64,000 nt of DNA from Effrenium voratum (GCA_963377175.1 CAUJNA010000461.1:91001-155000); one strand, 5' to 3'. Numbered from the stretch's first letter, positions 11,910 to 22,316 are shown. A program made the numbers and translations. The notes: generated by a model not told the origin, from the sequence alone.

Positions 11910-12726
11910 CTAGGAGAGGAATCTTAACATAGGAAGAAAAGCGTCCTCAAATGGCCATGGTTTCCTTGGAATGCCCTGCAAATACCAGCCAAAAGCATGT
12001 CGAAGCGATATCCTTTTTTGAGAACTCCCCAAGGCTGGCTCTCTTTCTCCCGCGAGTCTGTGAGTAGCCAAAGCGAGCTCGGAACGGAGCCCAAACCAAA
12101 TCCAGCAACGAATTCGGGCGGGCCGCACACAGCCTCTGAACCCAAGTTGCCCGATGAGCCTAGGGCGTATCATATTTTAGCAGGGAAGCCACTGAAGCAA
12201 AAAGGGCAACAGGGCATCACTATCACTGAACAAGCGATGAACTGCGGACGAACGGCAGCTTCGAGCTCTGACGAATCCATTCGCTGAATGAAGGTGTTCA
12301 AGAATCCAAAAAACTCCTGTTGGTTCTGTCATGACTAAGAAACCTAAACTTAACCATCCAGCCCACCAGCCAAGCACCCCTACAGACTTAGACGCACTCT
12401 CGAAAGGGAAATTTTACGGGTTGGTCTTCCCTGACGTCAAGACGGAGCTCCGGAGCCCAGTTCTTAGGGTCAAGAGCCCTGTTCTTGGTCCTTCGGTGAT
12501 CCCTATCCCCAACAGCCCGCAACCTCAGAACCCTCCAGAACCCTCCCAAGCTGCTCCAAAACCGCCTACAAGGAGCCTCATAGCATCACATATATATATA
12601 TATACATGAAAACGACCATTCTGGGCAGAGAACAACTCCATAGCTTTCCGCCAGGGAAAACCCACCCTTCTGGGGGGAAGGCCAGGCGCTCCCCGGCCGC
12701 GCGGCTCCCCGCGCGCCGCCGGCCGC

Positions 12727-12778
12727 GCCTCTTCTCCATCTGCTTGGCGATGAAGTGCACCAAGGTCTGGTCCGACGC
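12727..12778 (-). CDS. exon 24: FH2, TLVHFIAKQ segment
   Basis: It encodes ASDQTLVHFIAKQMEKR plus one base. Thr-Leu-x-His-Phe/Tyr is the conserved FH2 helix after the lysine motif. The acceptor is TGTCGCGCAG followed by G. The donor is GC (AAGAGGC/GCGGCC), placed to meet the 2-nt start of the next exon; nearby GC and GA sites are alternatives. Confidence 0.87.
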
Positions 12779-13442
12779 CTGCGCGACAAAAGCGACGTCA
12801 GACGGGGCGAGGGGCGTTTCAAGTCGTTTGCCTCACTTGCGCCTTACAAAACCCGAAAATCGAAGGCCCGCCCTTTTTGGGCCATCAAAAACAACATGGA
12901 TCAACCAAGCAAAAAACAAAAGGTCAGGTTGTGGGCAAGTGAGTTGTTTCCCGAACAGGGGAAAGTACGGTGCAAAATACGGCACCTTGGTTTTGACTAG
13001 GGGCCCCTTTCCCAAATTGTATGCGGACACTTAGAAGTTGCTTTGCAGGAGTCCCCTTGAAAACCTTAACATCCTAAACAAGCAGGTTGCAAAAGAATGT
13101 TGACCCCATATCAATCGACCAACCAGTTGTTAAATTCGGGGGTTTCTTGGCCCCTCCAAAAGTGGTTTGATTCCAACCACATTTCACCCAGAAATGGACA
13201 CCCACAATGACCACTTTCGGATGGCCAAGAAAGCACCCCCCGTCAATTAATCTGGGGTTGAAATTCATCTGGGGTTGATGAAAACATGGGTGTGGCTCAA
13301 AAGAAGGAAATCAAGAGCCAGGGCCAGCCCCGGGTTTAATTCGGTGCTTTTGGTCCATTTACCCCTTGGTGCCATGTTTCTTCCATTTCCTCGGGCCCCG
13401 GCGAACGGTCCCCGTGGCTCCGGGCCCCGGCGCCGACGCCGC

Positions 13443-13509
13443 CTGCGTGGCCTTCACGGTGCGCAGCTGCAGCAGCGTCTCCATGGCGAAGCCGTCCGCC
13501 CGGCCGCGC
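13443..13509 (-). CDS. exon 23: FH2, RG-ADGF and conserved Lys
   Basis: It encodes 22 residues, beginning RGRADGFAMETLLQLRTVKA and ending TQ. This continues the GN motif as Arg-Gly-x-Ala-x-Gly-Phe, then Leu-Leu-x-Leu. Lys in TVKATQ aligns with the lysine of the FH2 post domain that contacts actin. The acceptor is CCCCGAG followed by G and the donor is GC (ACGCAG/GCGGCG) in phase 0. Confidence 0.9.
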
Positions 13510-13661
13510 CTCGGGGGGGAGGGGAGGGGAGGGTGACCTGCACGGCTCGAGTGTCTGAGCTTCCCACGGCCCTGGAGAATTTGTATGGTACAGCGTTGCC
13601 ACCCGGTCACCCCCCCACCCCCAATGGTCATATGTGGTTGTGGTCCTGTGGTTGGGTTGTG

Positions 13662-13892
13662 GTGGTTTAGGGTTGGTTTAGGGTTGGTTTAGAATTGGTC
13701 TAGGGTGTAATTATGGTTAGTTTAGGGAAAGTTCAGGGTTGGTTTATGTTGAATTAGGATTGGTTTAGGGTTGGTTTGGGCTTAGGGTTTATGGTAGGTT
13801 TACGCTTTATGGTTTAGGGTTTGGTTTAGTAGGGTGTATTTAGGGTTAGTTCAGGGTTGGTTTATGTTGATTTAGGATTGGTTTAGGGTTGG
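13662..13892. repeat. degenerate TTTAGGG-type tract
   Basis: Repeated GGTTTAGGGTTGGTTTAGGG with many variants over about 230 bp. The TTTAGGG core equals the telomere unit of plants and many algae, so this may be an interstitial telomere-like sequence or a satellite built on it. It lies in the intron between exons 22 and 23. Confidence 0.7.
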
Positions 13893-13916
13893 TGCTGGTT
13901 GTTTCCTAGTAAAATA

Positions 13917-14048
13917 CCGTGGATGAACCAAATCCATTTCGCACCACCTAAGAATCCCTCGAATGTTGATTCCCCTGTAAATACCAAGGAACGATGGTTT
14001 CAGCCATGGTTGCAAAGTGGCGCGAAATGGATTTCGCCCATCCGCCGT
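13917..14048. mobile_element. MITE family G (copy 2)
   Basis: Left ACCGTGGATGAACCAAATCC and right GGATTTCGCCCATCCGCCGT form an inverted repeat of nearly 30 bp including CCATTTCGC. It lies in the intron between exons 22 and 23. Confidence 0.65.
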
Positions 14049-14136
14049 ATGACCCCTGCGCATTTGCCCCGCCCCCCGTTCCCAAAAGCCCACGCTTGGG
14101 CGCGTGGTTCCGAGGGTACCGATCCGAGGCCCGCGC

Positions 14137-14190
14137 GTGGTTCCGCCGTTCAGGAAGTTGCCGGCATGCAAGGCCAAGCCCAGCAAGTGC
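14137..14190 (-). CDS. exon 22: FH2 GNFLNGGT motif
   Basis: It encodes HLLGLALHAGNFLNGGT plus two bases of Thr. The Gly-Asn-x-x-Asn-Gly-Gly-Thr motif is the most diagnostic part of FH2. The acceptor has a pyrimidine run (TTTTTTCCTCAG) followed by G. The donor is GC (ACCAC/GCGCGG), and the Arg-Gly that normally follows is supplied by the next exon. A hAT-type element with target duplication ends 22 nt from the acceptor. Confidence 0.9.
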
Positions 14191-14220
14191 CTGAGGAAAA
14201 AACTTGCTGGTGCTCAGTAG

Positions 14221-14358
14221 CAGGGTTGTGGGAAATGGAATCCACTTCTGTGATACGTTACAAAAAGGGCCTAACCCCAAAGACTAACACCCCATATACA
14301 GGGGGAGGTTCCCTTGTATCACAGAAGTGGGACTGAACCCCTTGATTCCACAACCCTG
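14221..14358. mobile_element. hAT-type MITE with exact 8-bp target duplication
   Basis: The 138-bp element starts CAGGGTTGTGG and ends CCACAACCCTG, a perfect 11-bp inverted repeat. It is flanked on both sides by CTCAGTAG (14213-14220 and 14359-14366). An inner inverted pair (ACTTCTGTGATAC / GTATCACAGAAGT) extends the hairpin. CAGGG-type ends and 8-bp duplications are typical of hAT transposons. It is too short to encode a transposase. Confidence 0.88.
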
Positions 14359-15178
14359 CTCAGTAGGGAATGAGAAATGGAATGAACCTGGGGATTCCCT
14401 TAAAGGAAACCACCAGTTGGATGGTTTTTCTCGGGGTCATTGCATTTCTCATTCCCTGCATCTCTCGCACCGATCGCAAGAAAACCCACGGTCGAGCACT
14501 CGGGCAATCTCGATCCTGCGAACCTTCTCGCGCCATGGAACCTGACTGGGGCTTCCTAACATGTTCCTCCAAAAGGGATTTTTTTGCTGCATTCCATGTC
14601 TTGCAAACCAACCCGGAAAGAAAAACAAATCGGGCTGGGGGCTGGCACTTACTGGCCAAAAGTCTCATTCTGGGAAGGGTCGTGGCACGCTTAACGGAAT
14701 CCAAACGCGCCCGCTTAAAAACAAAGAAATGTTGGAATTCCAATCCTAGTAGTCCCTAGTGGAAAAAAACCAAGGGGGCCAAATCCTTTCGTAAGAAAAA
14801 GCCCAGTCTTTGTCCGGGAACCACCCCGCCACGGCCGCAATCTGGAAAAAAACCATTTCAATCGTCAGCAGCTGGACAAACTCTAGGCGTGGCGGTTGTC
14901 ATTTTGGGTCAAACTCAACTTTCGATCCAAACTCCCATTGCGGGTGGCGTGTGTCATTTCTGGTGTTGGTACCTCGTTTCGCTTGGCAAAGGAAAACCAC
15001 TAGCAAAACCGACGCGCCACGTTGGGGGGCGTGCGATTCCCAAAAAAGACGAGCCGCTCATCATCCTCCCCCCCCGCCCCCCTCCCCGCCCCCCTCCCCA
15101 CCCACGTCCAAAGCCACCTCCCGATCCAAAAGCCACCTCCCACTTCTAGGTTTCAGGGAGACACCCCCTGCGAAGCAC

Positions 15179-15258
15179 CTCATGCGCATGGAGGTGAGCA
15201 GGCAGTGGCAGCCCCAGGAGATGCCTTTCACATCCCCAGCCAGGTGCTCGAACTTCTC
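15179..15258 (-). CDS. exon 21: FH2, helix before the GN motif
   Basis: It encodes 26 residues, beginning EKFEHLAGDVKGISWGCHCL and ending LTSMRM. It corresponds to the FH2 helices with a spaced Leu/Ile pattern and Ser just before the Gly-Asn motif. The acceptor is CCAAAG followed by G and the donor is GT (CATGAG/GTGCTT) in phase 2, which matches the 1-nt start of the next exon. Confidence 0.8.
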
Positions 15259-15634
15259 CTTTGGGAGGACATGCGTTGTGCTGTTTGGTTTTGCTTTGTT
15301 TTGTGTTTGTGTTGTGGTGTTGCTTCTTCATTGTTGTGTTTGTGGTTTCCTCTTTTGTCCTGTTTTCGCTCTTTCTTTCTTTTTTGGGGGGGGGTGTTTT
15401 TGTATGTGTATTTGTTCGCCCGAGGAGAGGGGGGTGTTGTTTTTCGGGGGACGGGTGCCTGAAAGGGAGAGAGGAGAAACAGAGGGCCCATTCGGGGTTC
15501 GCATGTTAAGAAACCAGAAAAACTAGACCACGGTTGGCCCGAAAGCAGAACATCGCAAGCGAGGTCGGCCCAACGCTGCAGGATGCGTTCTTTTTCCCTA
15601 CACTTCGTGAAGCAAGCGCGAGACAGCACCAGGC

Positions 15635-15972
15635 AAGGTGCTCTGCGCAAACTGGTCGGTGCAAGTTGGTCTGCGCAAGTTGCTCTACGCAAGTTGCACT
15701 GTGCAAGTTGCTCTGCGCAAGTTGCTCCGCGCAAGTTGCTCCGGCAAGTTGGTCCCTGCAAGTGGCTCCCTGCAAGTTGCTCTGTGCAAATTGCGCTCCC
15801 TGCAAGTTGCTCTGCTGCAAGTTGCTCTGTGCAAGTTGCTCTGCGTAAGTTGCTCTGCGCAAGTTGCTCTAGGCAAGGCGCTCTGCGCAAACTGGTCGGT
15901 GCAAGTTGGTCTGCGCAAGTTGCTCTGTGCAACTTGCTCTGCGCAAGTTGCTCTGCGCAAGTTGCTGTAAAA
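15635..15972. repeat. 15-bp minisatellite
   Basis: Tandem CAAGTTGCTCTGCG-like units, about 20 copies with single-base variants. A longer subunit starting CAAACTGGTCGGTG appears twice, so there is higher-order structure. Confidence 0.9.
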
Positions 15973-15997
15973 TGCAAGTTGCATCTTGCGACGCCCG

Positions 15998-16085
15998 CCC
16001 GCGGACCAGGGAGGAATCGAACCCGCGACCCGCCGGTTCCGGGAGCAGGCGCGCGAACCACGAGACAACTCCCGAGGACCAGTTC
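15998..16085 (-). pseudogene. tRNA-like sequence (SINE head or tRNA relic)
   Basis: On the minus strand there is a good internal B-box, GGTTCGATTCC, preceded by a D-arm-like GTTGTCTCGTGGTTCGCGCG. The acceptor stem and T-stem contain mismatches and the anticodon arm is irregular, so it is not a normal tRNA. It sits between two satellite arrays, like the head of a tRNA-derived SINE. Confidence 0.55.
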
Positions 16086-16093
16086 GAACAACA

Positions 16094-16735
16094 AAAGTCG
16101 CAAAAAACCTTGAGTTTTTGCACCTCGACCACGCCGATTCCCGCAGAGGGTTGCGCGAGCACCGCAGAAATCGCAAAAAACCATGGGTTTTTGCACCTCG
16201 ACCACGCCGATCCCCGCAGAGGGTCGCGCGAGCAGGTTAGAAATCGCAAAAAACCATGGGTTTTTGCACCTCGACCACGCCGATCCCCGCAGAGGGTCGC
16301 GCGAGCATAGAAATCGCAAAAAACCATGGGTTTTTGCACCTCGACCACGCCGATCCCCGCAGAGGGTCGCGCGAGCAGCAGAAATCGCAAAAAACCATGG
16401 GTTTTTGCACCTCGACCACGCCGATCCCCGCAGAGGGTCGCGCGAGCACATTAGAAATCGCAAAAAACCATGGGTTTTTGCACCTCGACCACGCCGATCC
16501 CCGCAGAGGGTCGCGCGAGCAGGTTAGAAATCGCAAAAAACCATGGGTTTTTGCACCTCGACCACGCCGATCCCCGCAGAGGGTCGCGCGAGCAGGTTAG
16601 AAATCGCAAAAAACCATGGGTTTTTGCACCTCGACCACGCCGATCCCCGCAGAGGGTCGCGCGAGCAGGTTAGAAATCGCAAAAAACCATGGGTTTTTGC
16701 ACCTCGACCACGCCGATCCCCGCAGAGGGTCGATT
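16094..16735. repeat. 73-bp tandem repeat, nine copies
   Basis: The unit carries the near-palindrome AAAAAACCATGGGTTTTTGC followed by ACCTCGACCACGCCGATCCC. The first copy is diverged; the others differ mainly in a 0-6 bp length change near GAGCAGGTTAG. ORFs across it are artefacts. Confidence 0.95.
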
Positions 16736-16856
16736 TTCGTGTAGTGTCGTCGGCACTACCCCGCCGCCCTAAGAAGAGATTTTAACTCCTCGCAAGTCAA
16801 TTGCACTTGACTCCTTGCACTTGCAACTTGCACTTGACTCCTTGCTTGTTTCAAGG

Positions 16857-17335
16857 AGTCATTGCAAGCATTGCAAGGAGTCATTGCAAGGAGTCATTGC
16901 AAGGAGTCATTGCAAGGAGTCATTGCAAGGAGTCATTGCAAGGAGTCATTGCAAGGAGTCATTGCAAGGAGTCATTGCAAGGAGTCATTGCAAGGAGTCA
17001 TGAGAGCCATTGCAAGTTGCAAGGAGCCAAGTGCATGGAGTCAAGTGCAAGTCGCAAGTGCACGGAGTTAAGTGCAAGTTGCAAGTGCAAGGAGCCAAGT
17101 GCAAGGAGCCAAGTGCAAGGAGCCAAGTGCAAGGAGCCTGCATGGAGTCAAGTGCAAGTTGCAAGTGCATGGAGTCAAGTTGCAAGTGCAAGGAGTCAAG
17201 TGCAAGTTGCAAGTGCAAGGAGTCAAGTGCAAGTTGCAATCCTTGCCATGACTCCTTGCAATGACTCCTTGCAATGACTCCTTGCAATGACTCCCGCAAT
17301 GACTCCTTGCATTGACTTTCATGATGATGATTCTT
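16857..17335. repeat. GGAGTCATTGCAA array with inverted end
   Basis: Twelve or so 13-bp units AAGGAGTCATTGC are followed by related GGAGCCAAGTGCAA units. From about 17,245 the units appear in reverse complement (TGACTCCTTGCAA). The array can therefore fold into a large hairpin. Confidence 0.9.
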
Positions 17336-17879
17336 TGCAATGACACCTTGTAATGACTCTCATGAGAACAATTCAAGTGAACCCAGCGGAAGAACCCTTC
17401 GCCATGCTTTCGGGAAAAAGACTTCTACCGGGAAGTTCGCCCAAAGATGCCTGCTGGTTCTCGTGACCGACATTAAAAAGGTGCATGGACACATTGGGGC
17501 CCGCTCTCAGGTCTTGTGGCCCCTTCTCGTCCCACAGTAGCCCAGTTGCTTCCATGTTCATGCAACAAGTCATCCGAATCCTCGCGAGATTGATGAATCA
17601 ACCGAGCGGATATTTGGGCAAACGCCACTTCGATGTTCGGCTAAGTTCGTAAGTCTTTAGCCAACCCACTAAGCCCTGTTGGTTTCACTTGGGGGAACTC
17701 ATGAGTGGGCAAGAGGCCTAGGTTACCAACAAGTTGCTGACTGTTACTAGCTCGGCGAATCGACTCCTTTCGCTTCTTTCGCCTTGTTGTCGGGGTGCCA
17801 TCGTCTTCCCGAAAGGCCTCCGTTGCCTCCTTTCCCAAATTTCCTCCGTGTGAGGGTTGCTTCCTGGTCCGCTCTCTTC

Positions 17880-17999
17880 TAGGGGTACCTTGCCCATTCT
17901 TTCCAGGGATCCTTTTTTCAGGAAACCATCAAAAACCCAGGGGAAACAGCCGGTTATTGAAAAGAACGATGGTTGAAAAGAATGGGGAATCAACCCCTA
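17880..17999. mobile_element. MITE family A (copy 2)
   Basis: This 120-bp copy runs from TAGGGGTACCTTGCCCATTC to GGGGAATCAACCCCTA in the same orientation as copy 1. It lies in the 3.6-kb intron between exons 20 and 21. Confidence 0.75.
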
Positions 18000-18660
18000 G
18001 ATTTCTTCCACGTGTTCTGAAGACAACGATCCCAGACAGCAAATTCACGAGAGATCTTGACCACACTGCCCCTCTGCCCCTCCCTCCCCCCATTCCTTTT
18101 CGGTCCAAGGATTGGGCGAATCCGGCTAATGCTCAAGCACCGATGCTGTCTCCTTTTGAGTGGTTGGTTTCCCCTTTCAGCTTCCCTTTCGATGTCCCTT
18201 TTGCCCTTTGGTTTCCCTGGTTGTCGGTTTCCTTTACACGCGCGCCCTTTGCAAAATGGAGTGCTGGACGTCCAATCCTAAGCCATCTCTTTTTTTTGGA
18301 AAAACCACCCAGGAGGCCAAGCCAAATCCTGTCCTAACCTGTTCTTGAGGAGTGCAACGACATGAACCGCCCAGCTTGTGGACCTTGAGAGATTCTCCTG
18401 GGCAGTCCTCAGATCCCCTGCGAAAAGTGCAAGATTCAGTGGTCCTAAACTGGGGGCATTATGTTGACCGTTTCTAGGGGTTCTCCAAGTTAGAAAATGG
18501 GGTTGTTTCCCTTTAACCCATCACTTAGGGGGCGACTTTGATCATGGTAACATAATGAGGCCAGCTAAACCTAAAAATCTAAGGAGCCGGACGGCTGAGC
18601 TGACCGCATCCAATGAATATCTAGTTGAAGAGCAGCCCAGTTGAAACCAAAAAAACAACT

Positions 18661-18730
18661 CAGATGCCCAGTGGATGTCCATGGGGAAAAAGGATCGGCC
18701 CCCTTTTTGGTTGCTTGAGATTAAAGGAAT
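18661..18730. repeat. dispersed repeat shared with 55.7 kb
   Basis: CAGATGCCCAGTGGATGTCC and the following GGGGAAAAAGGAT, TTGGTTGCTTGAG and TTAAAGG blocks recur at 55,708-55,778 with about 75% identity by eye. Another dispersed element is likely, but its ends were not defined. Confidence 0.45.
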
Positions 18731-18898
18731 CGTAACCCCAAACCCCAAAAAGTTGGAAAAAAGGAAGCAACCCACTGGGCAACAGAGAGTTTCTGGCTTT
18801 AACTCCATGGTTTCCACCCTGGCTTTTCATGGGTGTCCACCATGGTTTCTTCCCTGAAAATTTCGTTGCCGAAAGGGTGGCCCAGTTGAAGCCCAAAC

Positions 18899-18982
18899 GA
18901 TCTCCTGGAAGGAGTTCACAAAGTCCCAGATCTTCAGCCGCAGCTGGAACCGCGGGATGGCGATCAAGGACAGCATGAAGTC
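18899..18982 (-). CDS. exon 20: FH2, IPRF segment
   Basis: It encodes 28 residues, beginning DFMLSLIAIPRFQLRLKIWD and ending FVNSFQEI. Phe, Leu, Ile-Pro-Arg, Arg-Leu and an aromatic helix are the signature of the FH2 region that follows the knob. The acceptor is TTTGCCAG followed by G and the donor is GT (GAGATC/GTTTGG), in phase 0. The intron after it is about 3.6 kb and carries three satellite arrays. Confidence 0.88.
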
Positions 18983-19048
18983 CTGGCAAAAACTGCAAAA
19001 TCCAGGGGACAGTCCTGGGATATACAACCACCAGCCACTATGTAAAGG

Positions 19049-19153
19049 GTATATGACCCCATTTCTCTTTGGGGGTCCGGGTAGTGGTTTGGGGCTCCTA
19101 AAACGAAAAAACGACAGGCCACAGGATTCAAAAACAATAAGAAAAGCCTTCAT
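19049..19153. repeat. module shared with 5.63 kb
   Basis: Second copy of the module at 5628-5717, with a short insertion. It precedes family G copy 3. Confidence 0.6.
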
Positions 19154-19277
19154 ACTGCGGATGGAAGAAATCCTGCACCACTTTGAAGCCGTGGGAGACC
19201 ATTGTTTGTTGGTATTTACAGGGGAGCATCGTTCCGTTGGGTTTCCTAGGTGGTGCAGGATTTCGTCCATCCACAGT
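19154..19277. mobile_element. MITE family G (copy 3)
   Basis: Left ACTGCGGATGGAAGAAATCC and right GGATTTCGTCCATCCACAGT form an inverted repeat of about 30 bp, with GGTATTTACAGGGG inside. It is preceded by the same 100-bp module as copy 1. Confidence 0.7.
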
Positions 19278-19912
19278 CGGGTTTTAATCACGGCGTGCTC
19301 ATCCACAAGGATTGCAACTGGAGCGGTCAAAAGGATCTTTGGCCTTGACACATCTCCAAAAGCCATCGAATCAACTGGGGGCAGACGGTTTCCAGGGTTC
19401 AAAGTCAGAAATTGGGTTGCTTTTGCTGTGTAAGCTGCCACTGAACGGGGGGTGACTTTGATAGAAATTCTGTTGGGCCCACCATCAACTGCAACGCAAC
19501 CTTCGACAGGGAAGTGCGGCTGCTGGCCCAGGATAAGTGGCGTAGCGGCTGCAGAGGCTCTCCTCTGCCGTGTCCCAAACGGTGTTCTCGTCCATGACGT
19601 GCTCCTGGCGAAAAAAATAAAGAAAGCACGAAGACCAGCTACGGAAAGAAAGGGGGCTGCGACATGCCATTCCAAAGCAGCCCAATCATACGCAGAACTT
19701 GCCAATGTCCTCTCCCCCTTTGCTGCAACCACCTTCGGGTGATGGCATGCCGAATCCCCCAAAAAAAATCAGCGGCCCCTGTAGGAGAGAGCATGAGAGG
19801 GAAACATGGGCACCAGCCAGTCCAATTGCGTCCGCCGCATTTAGGGCTGATTTGGGGCTTTTTTAGGACTTAAGGCTTCCGTCCCTCCCCCATCCCTCCC
19901 TCCCCAGGGCGC

Positions 19913-20014
19913 CAGATGGGTCTTTCCCCCCAGCGCTCTCTCTGCCGCCTCCTGGGCGCGGCGAAGGAGCTGCATCTCTTCCACCGAGGGGTTGTTCTGC
20001 AGCAGCAGGTCCAC
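19913..20014 (-). CDS. exon 19: FH2, LLQNNPSVEE segment
   Basis: It encodes 34 residues, beginning VDLLLQNNPSVEEMQLLRRA and ending ERALGGKTHL. The hydrophobic LLL, then Pro, then Glu-Glu and Leu-Leu match the FH2 knob region. The acceptor is CTTCGAG followed by G and the donor is GC (CATCTG/GCGCCC), with both ends in phase 0. Confidence 0.88.
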
Positions 20015-20332
20015 CTCGAAGGAAAAAACCGACACCACGGCTTGCGCGGTGTTGGTGGTTGAACCGCCCCAACTTTGGTGGTCCGGCTAGGTCTTGTACC
20101 CCCGTTTCGGGTTCCTTTGAGTTCCCTAGGCGTCCTGAAGTTTAGGGATTCCTCAAAAACACCAATACTGGTGTTTGGTGGAATGAGTCCCTCCAGATTT
20201 CATGTCTTTTTTGTTCCGGATCTCGGAGCTTCCAGTTTCGCAAAGGCAAACCTAAAATGGAAACCAAAAAAACAATAGGCAACCAAGGTAAACTGTGGCA
20301 ACTGGGAGCCTCAAGGCCGAAACAAGAAGAAG

Positions 20333-20366
20333 AAGAAGAAGAAGAAGAAGAAGAAGAAGAAGAAGG
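20333..20366. repeat. AAG microsatellite
   Basis: About 11 uninterrupted GAA units, in the intron between exons 18 and 19. Confidence 0.95.
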
Positions 20367-21017
20367 CACATGTCTGAAGAGATGAGCATGATGATCCCAC
20401 GGCGACTTGGGGAGGCCCGACAGATTGGGGGGTTCGCCTCACCTGCAGACCTCTTCTTCGGGGGGCTCAGAGCTTCCCATATGGTTTATCCATTGATGAG
20501 ACAAACCCGTTCCTTTGAATTTTGGGTGCTTGGATTCATGGCGCGCGGGGGGCAATCAATTTGTGCGCACTCTTGATCTAATCCATCTTTTTGTTTTCTG
20601 GGTCTTCTCTTGTCTCCCGTTCGAGCAAATCTCGGGAGCGTTGTTCCAACCCCCCTGTGCTTGGACCTCCATGGGCCATGGGAGCAAGAAAACGCGCATC
20701 TCGAGCTCCCGGACTTGGAAAGGAACCCATTCCGCCCCTGACCCTCGCCTCCTCGCCTCCTTCGCCCTTGGGAAGTGGGCTCCCCATTTGCCCTCTGGGT
20801 CCGTTTCCACCCGAAGGAACGCCTGAAAACCTGGGTCTGCAACCTGCGCTGGCCAAGCTGATCCCCTGCTAAACGTGGCTGACTTGTGGGGTTTAAATCG
20901 CAAACCCCCCACTAAACCAACCAGAAAGATCTAAAAAGCTAAGTTGAAGCAGACGGCTGGCAGCCGCCAAGCCGGAAAAAACAAAAAACAAAAAACAAAA
21001 ACGCGTGCAACGCCCGC

Positions 21018-21087
21018 CTCGTCCTTGCCCAGCTTGCTGGCATCCATCTCGTTGACCCAGCGCAGCACGTCCCCCATCGTGCCGGGC
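21018..21087 (-). CDS. exon 18: FH2, EMDASKLGKDE segment
   Basis: It encodes 23 residues, PGTMGDVLRWVNEMDASKLG and KDE. It corresponds to the FH2 stretch with a helix, Met-Asp, Leu and an acidic turn before the LL...P..EE motif. The acceptor is GCCGAG followed by G and the donor is GC (GACGAG/GCGGGC) in phase 0. Third codon positions are almost all G or C, unlike the surrounding intron. Confidence 0.85.
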
Positions 21088-21984
21088 CTCGGCGTGAAAG
21101 GCCCCGACGGAAAGAAGGGGGCCGCCAAAGGGGTGTGGTTGTCAAAACCGTTTTGGGATCCCATTTTGGTTGGTAGGTGAACTCACCACCCATTTTAGAA
21201 CCTATTTTAGTGGGGATTGGGATGTTCACTGGGGGTACGGGCTCTTAATCCATGGCCCACCGCAAAAAGGGCTCGAAAAAGACGTGCATGTGCATATGGG
21301 TGCCATGCTTTTTGTACCCTTTTTTGGGTTGGAGTAAAGGGACATTGAAAGGAGAATTGAAGGAAACATTATTATTGGCAAAATCAAAGTTTACACGTTG
21401 AAGCCTCACTGACAGTCAAGTCAAACGTTCGCCTCTCCCACCAACCAAACTAGACAAAAGGTAACCTGCTGTTAGAAAGTAAACAACTGATTGTCAAAGG
21501 AGGCTGGTTTGCTTTTGATGTCCTTATGACAGTCCCAAATCGTTGAACACTCCCACAGGGACACCGACCAAATTTGCGTGGCTCCTTTTCATTGAAGCCC
21601 TTTGTGCGATTTGTCTGGAAAGCCAATGGTGGTTTTCGAGGCCATGGTTCTCGATAATAGGTCCGACCAAAAGGAAAACTAACGCCTTTATTTTAGAAGT
21701 CCCACATGTTATGCATGGTTGCGGAATATACTCCGAACTCTGACGCTTGGCATGGACCAATCTCCACTGGGATAGGAGTTTCTTAGGAAATATGCCCATT
21801 CCCGGCTGGCGCAACACCAACATTGCTGAAGCGGCAACTCTTCTTGGTATTCCTACTACAGGTGTCAGGGTGCAACAAGGTCCAGCGAAAAAAACAGGTC
21901 CATCCGCAGATCAGGGTCTGGCTGAATTGAGCTCATCCGCAATTCTACACTCCCAAATCCTGAAGCAAGGGAAGTAAAGGAAGT

Positions 21985-22255
21985 GAGTGAACTCACAGTT
22001 ACCCCCCAAAAATCGGTGAGCACGCCAGATTATAGGCAACATGATGCAACCAACCTCAATCAAAACCAAGAAACCAAAAGTTCAGGAAGTGAACTCAAAT
22101 TTCCCCCCAAAATCGGTGAGCATGCCAGAAAATAGGCAGAATGCAACCAACCTATATCAAAACCAACCAACCAAAAGTTCAGGAAGTGAGTGAACTCAAG
22201 TTTCCCCCCAAAATCGGTTGCCAGAAAATAGGCATGATGCAACCAACCCAAAGTT
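21985..22255. repeat. about 108-bp tandem repeat, 2.5 copies
   Basis: The units share GTGAACTCA, TTCCCCCCAAAATCGGTGAG and ATGCAACCAACC blocks. The third copy is shortened. It ends about 17 nt from the exon 17 donor, so it is the start of that intron on the minus strand. Confidence 0.85.
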
Positions 22256-22271
22256 CAAAAGTCCCCATGGC

Positions 22272-22316
22272 GCCTTCTGAGGCCACAGCAGTCGCGCCAG
22301 CATGATGCAGATCTGC
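22272..22316 (-). CDS. exon 17: FH2, conserved isoleucine helix
   Basis: It encodes QICIMLARLLWPQK. This matches the FH2 pattern R-x-x-N-I-x-I-x-L-x-R, and the first Ile aligns with the isoleucine required for actin assembly in Bni1 and mDia1. The acceptor is CTGCGAG followed by G. The donor is a GC site, either AAGGC/GCC (chosen for phase) or AAG/GCG two bases earlier. Confidence 0.8.

Noticed and set aside
15998..16085. Functional tRNA gene
   Set aside because: Stems have mismatches and the anticodon arm is irregular; only the B-box and part of the D-arm are tRNA-like.
15228..16463. 411-codon minus ORF over the satellite intron
   Set aside because: It runs through the 15-bp and 73-bp arrays and the tRNA-like sequence. 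The repeated residues mirror DNA repeats.
16094..16735. CRISPR array
   Set aside because: The 73-bp units are contiguous without unique spacers, and the setting is a eukaryotic intron.
18542..18660. Extra FH2 exon reading LDAVSSAVRLLR
   Set aside because: Frame, splice sites and phase do not fit between exons 20 and 21, which join directly in phase 0.
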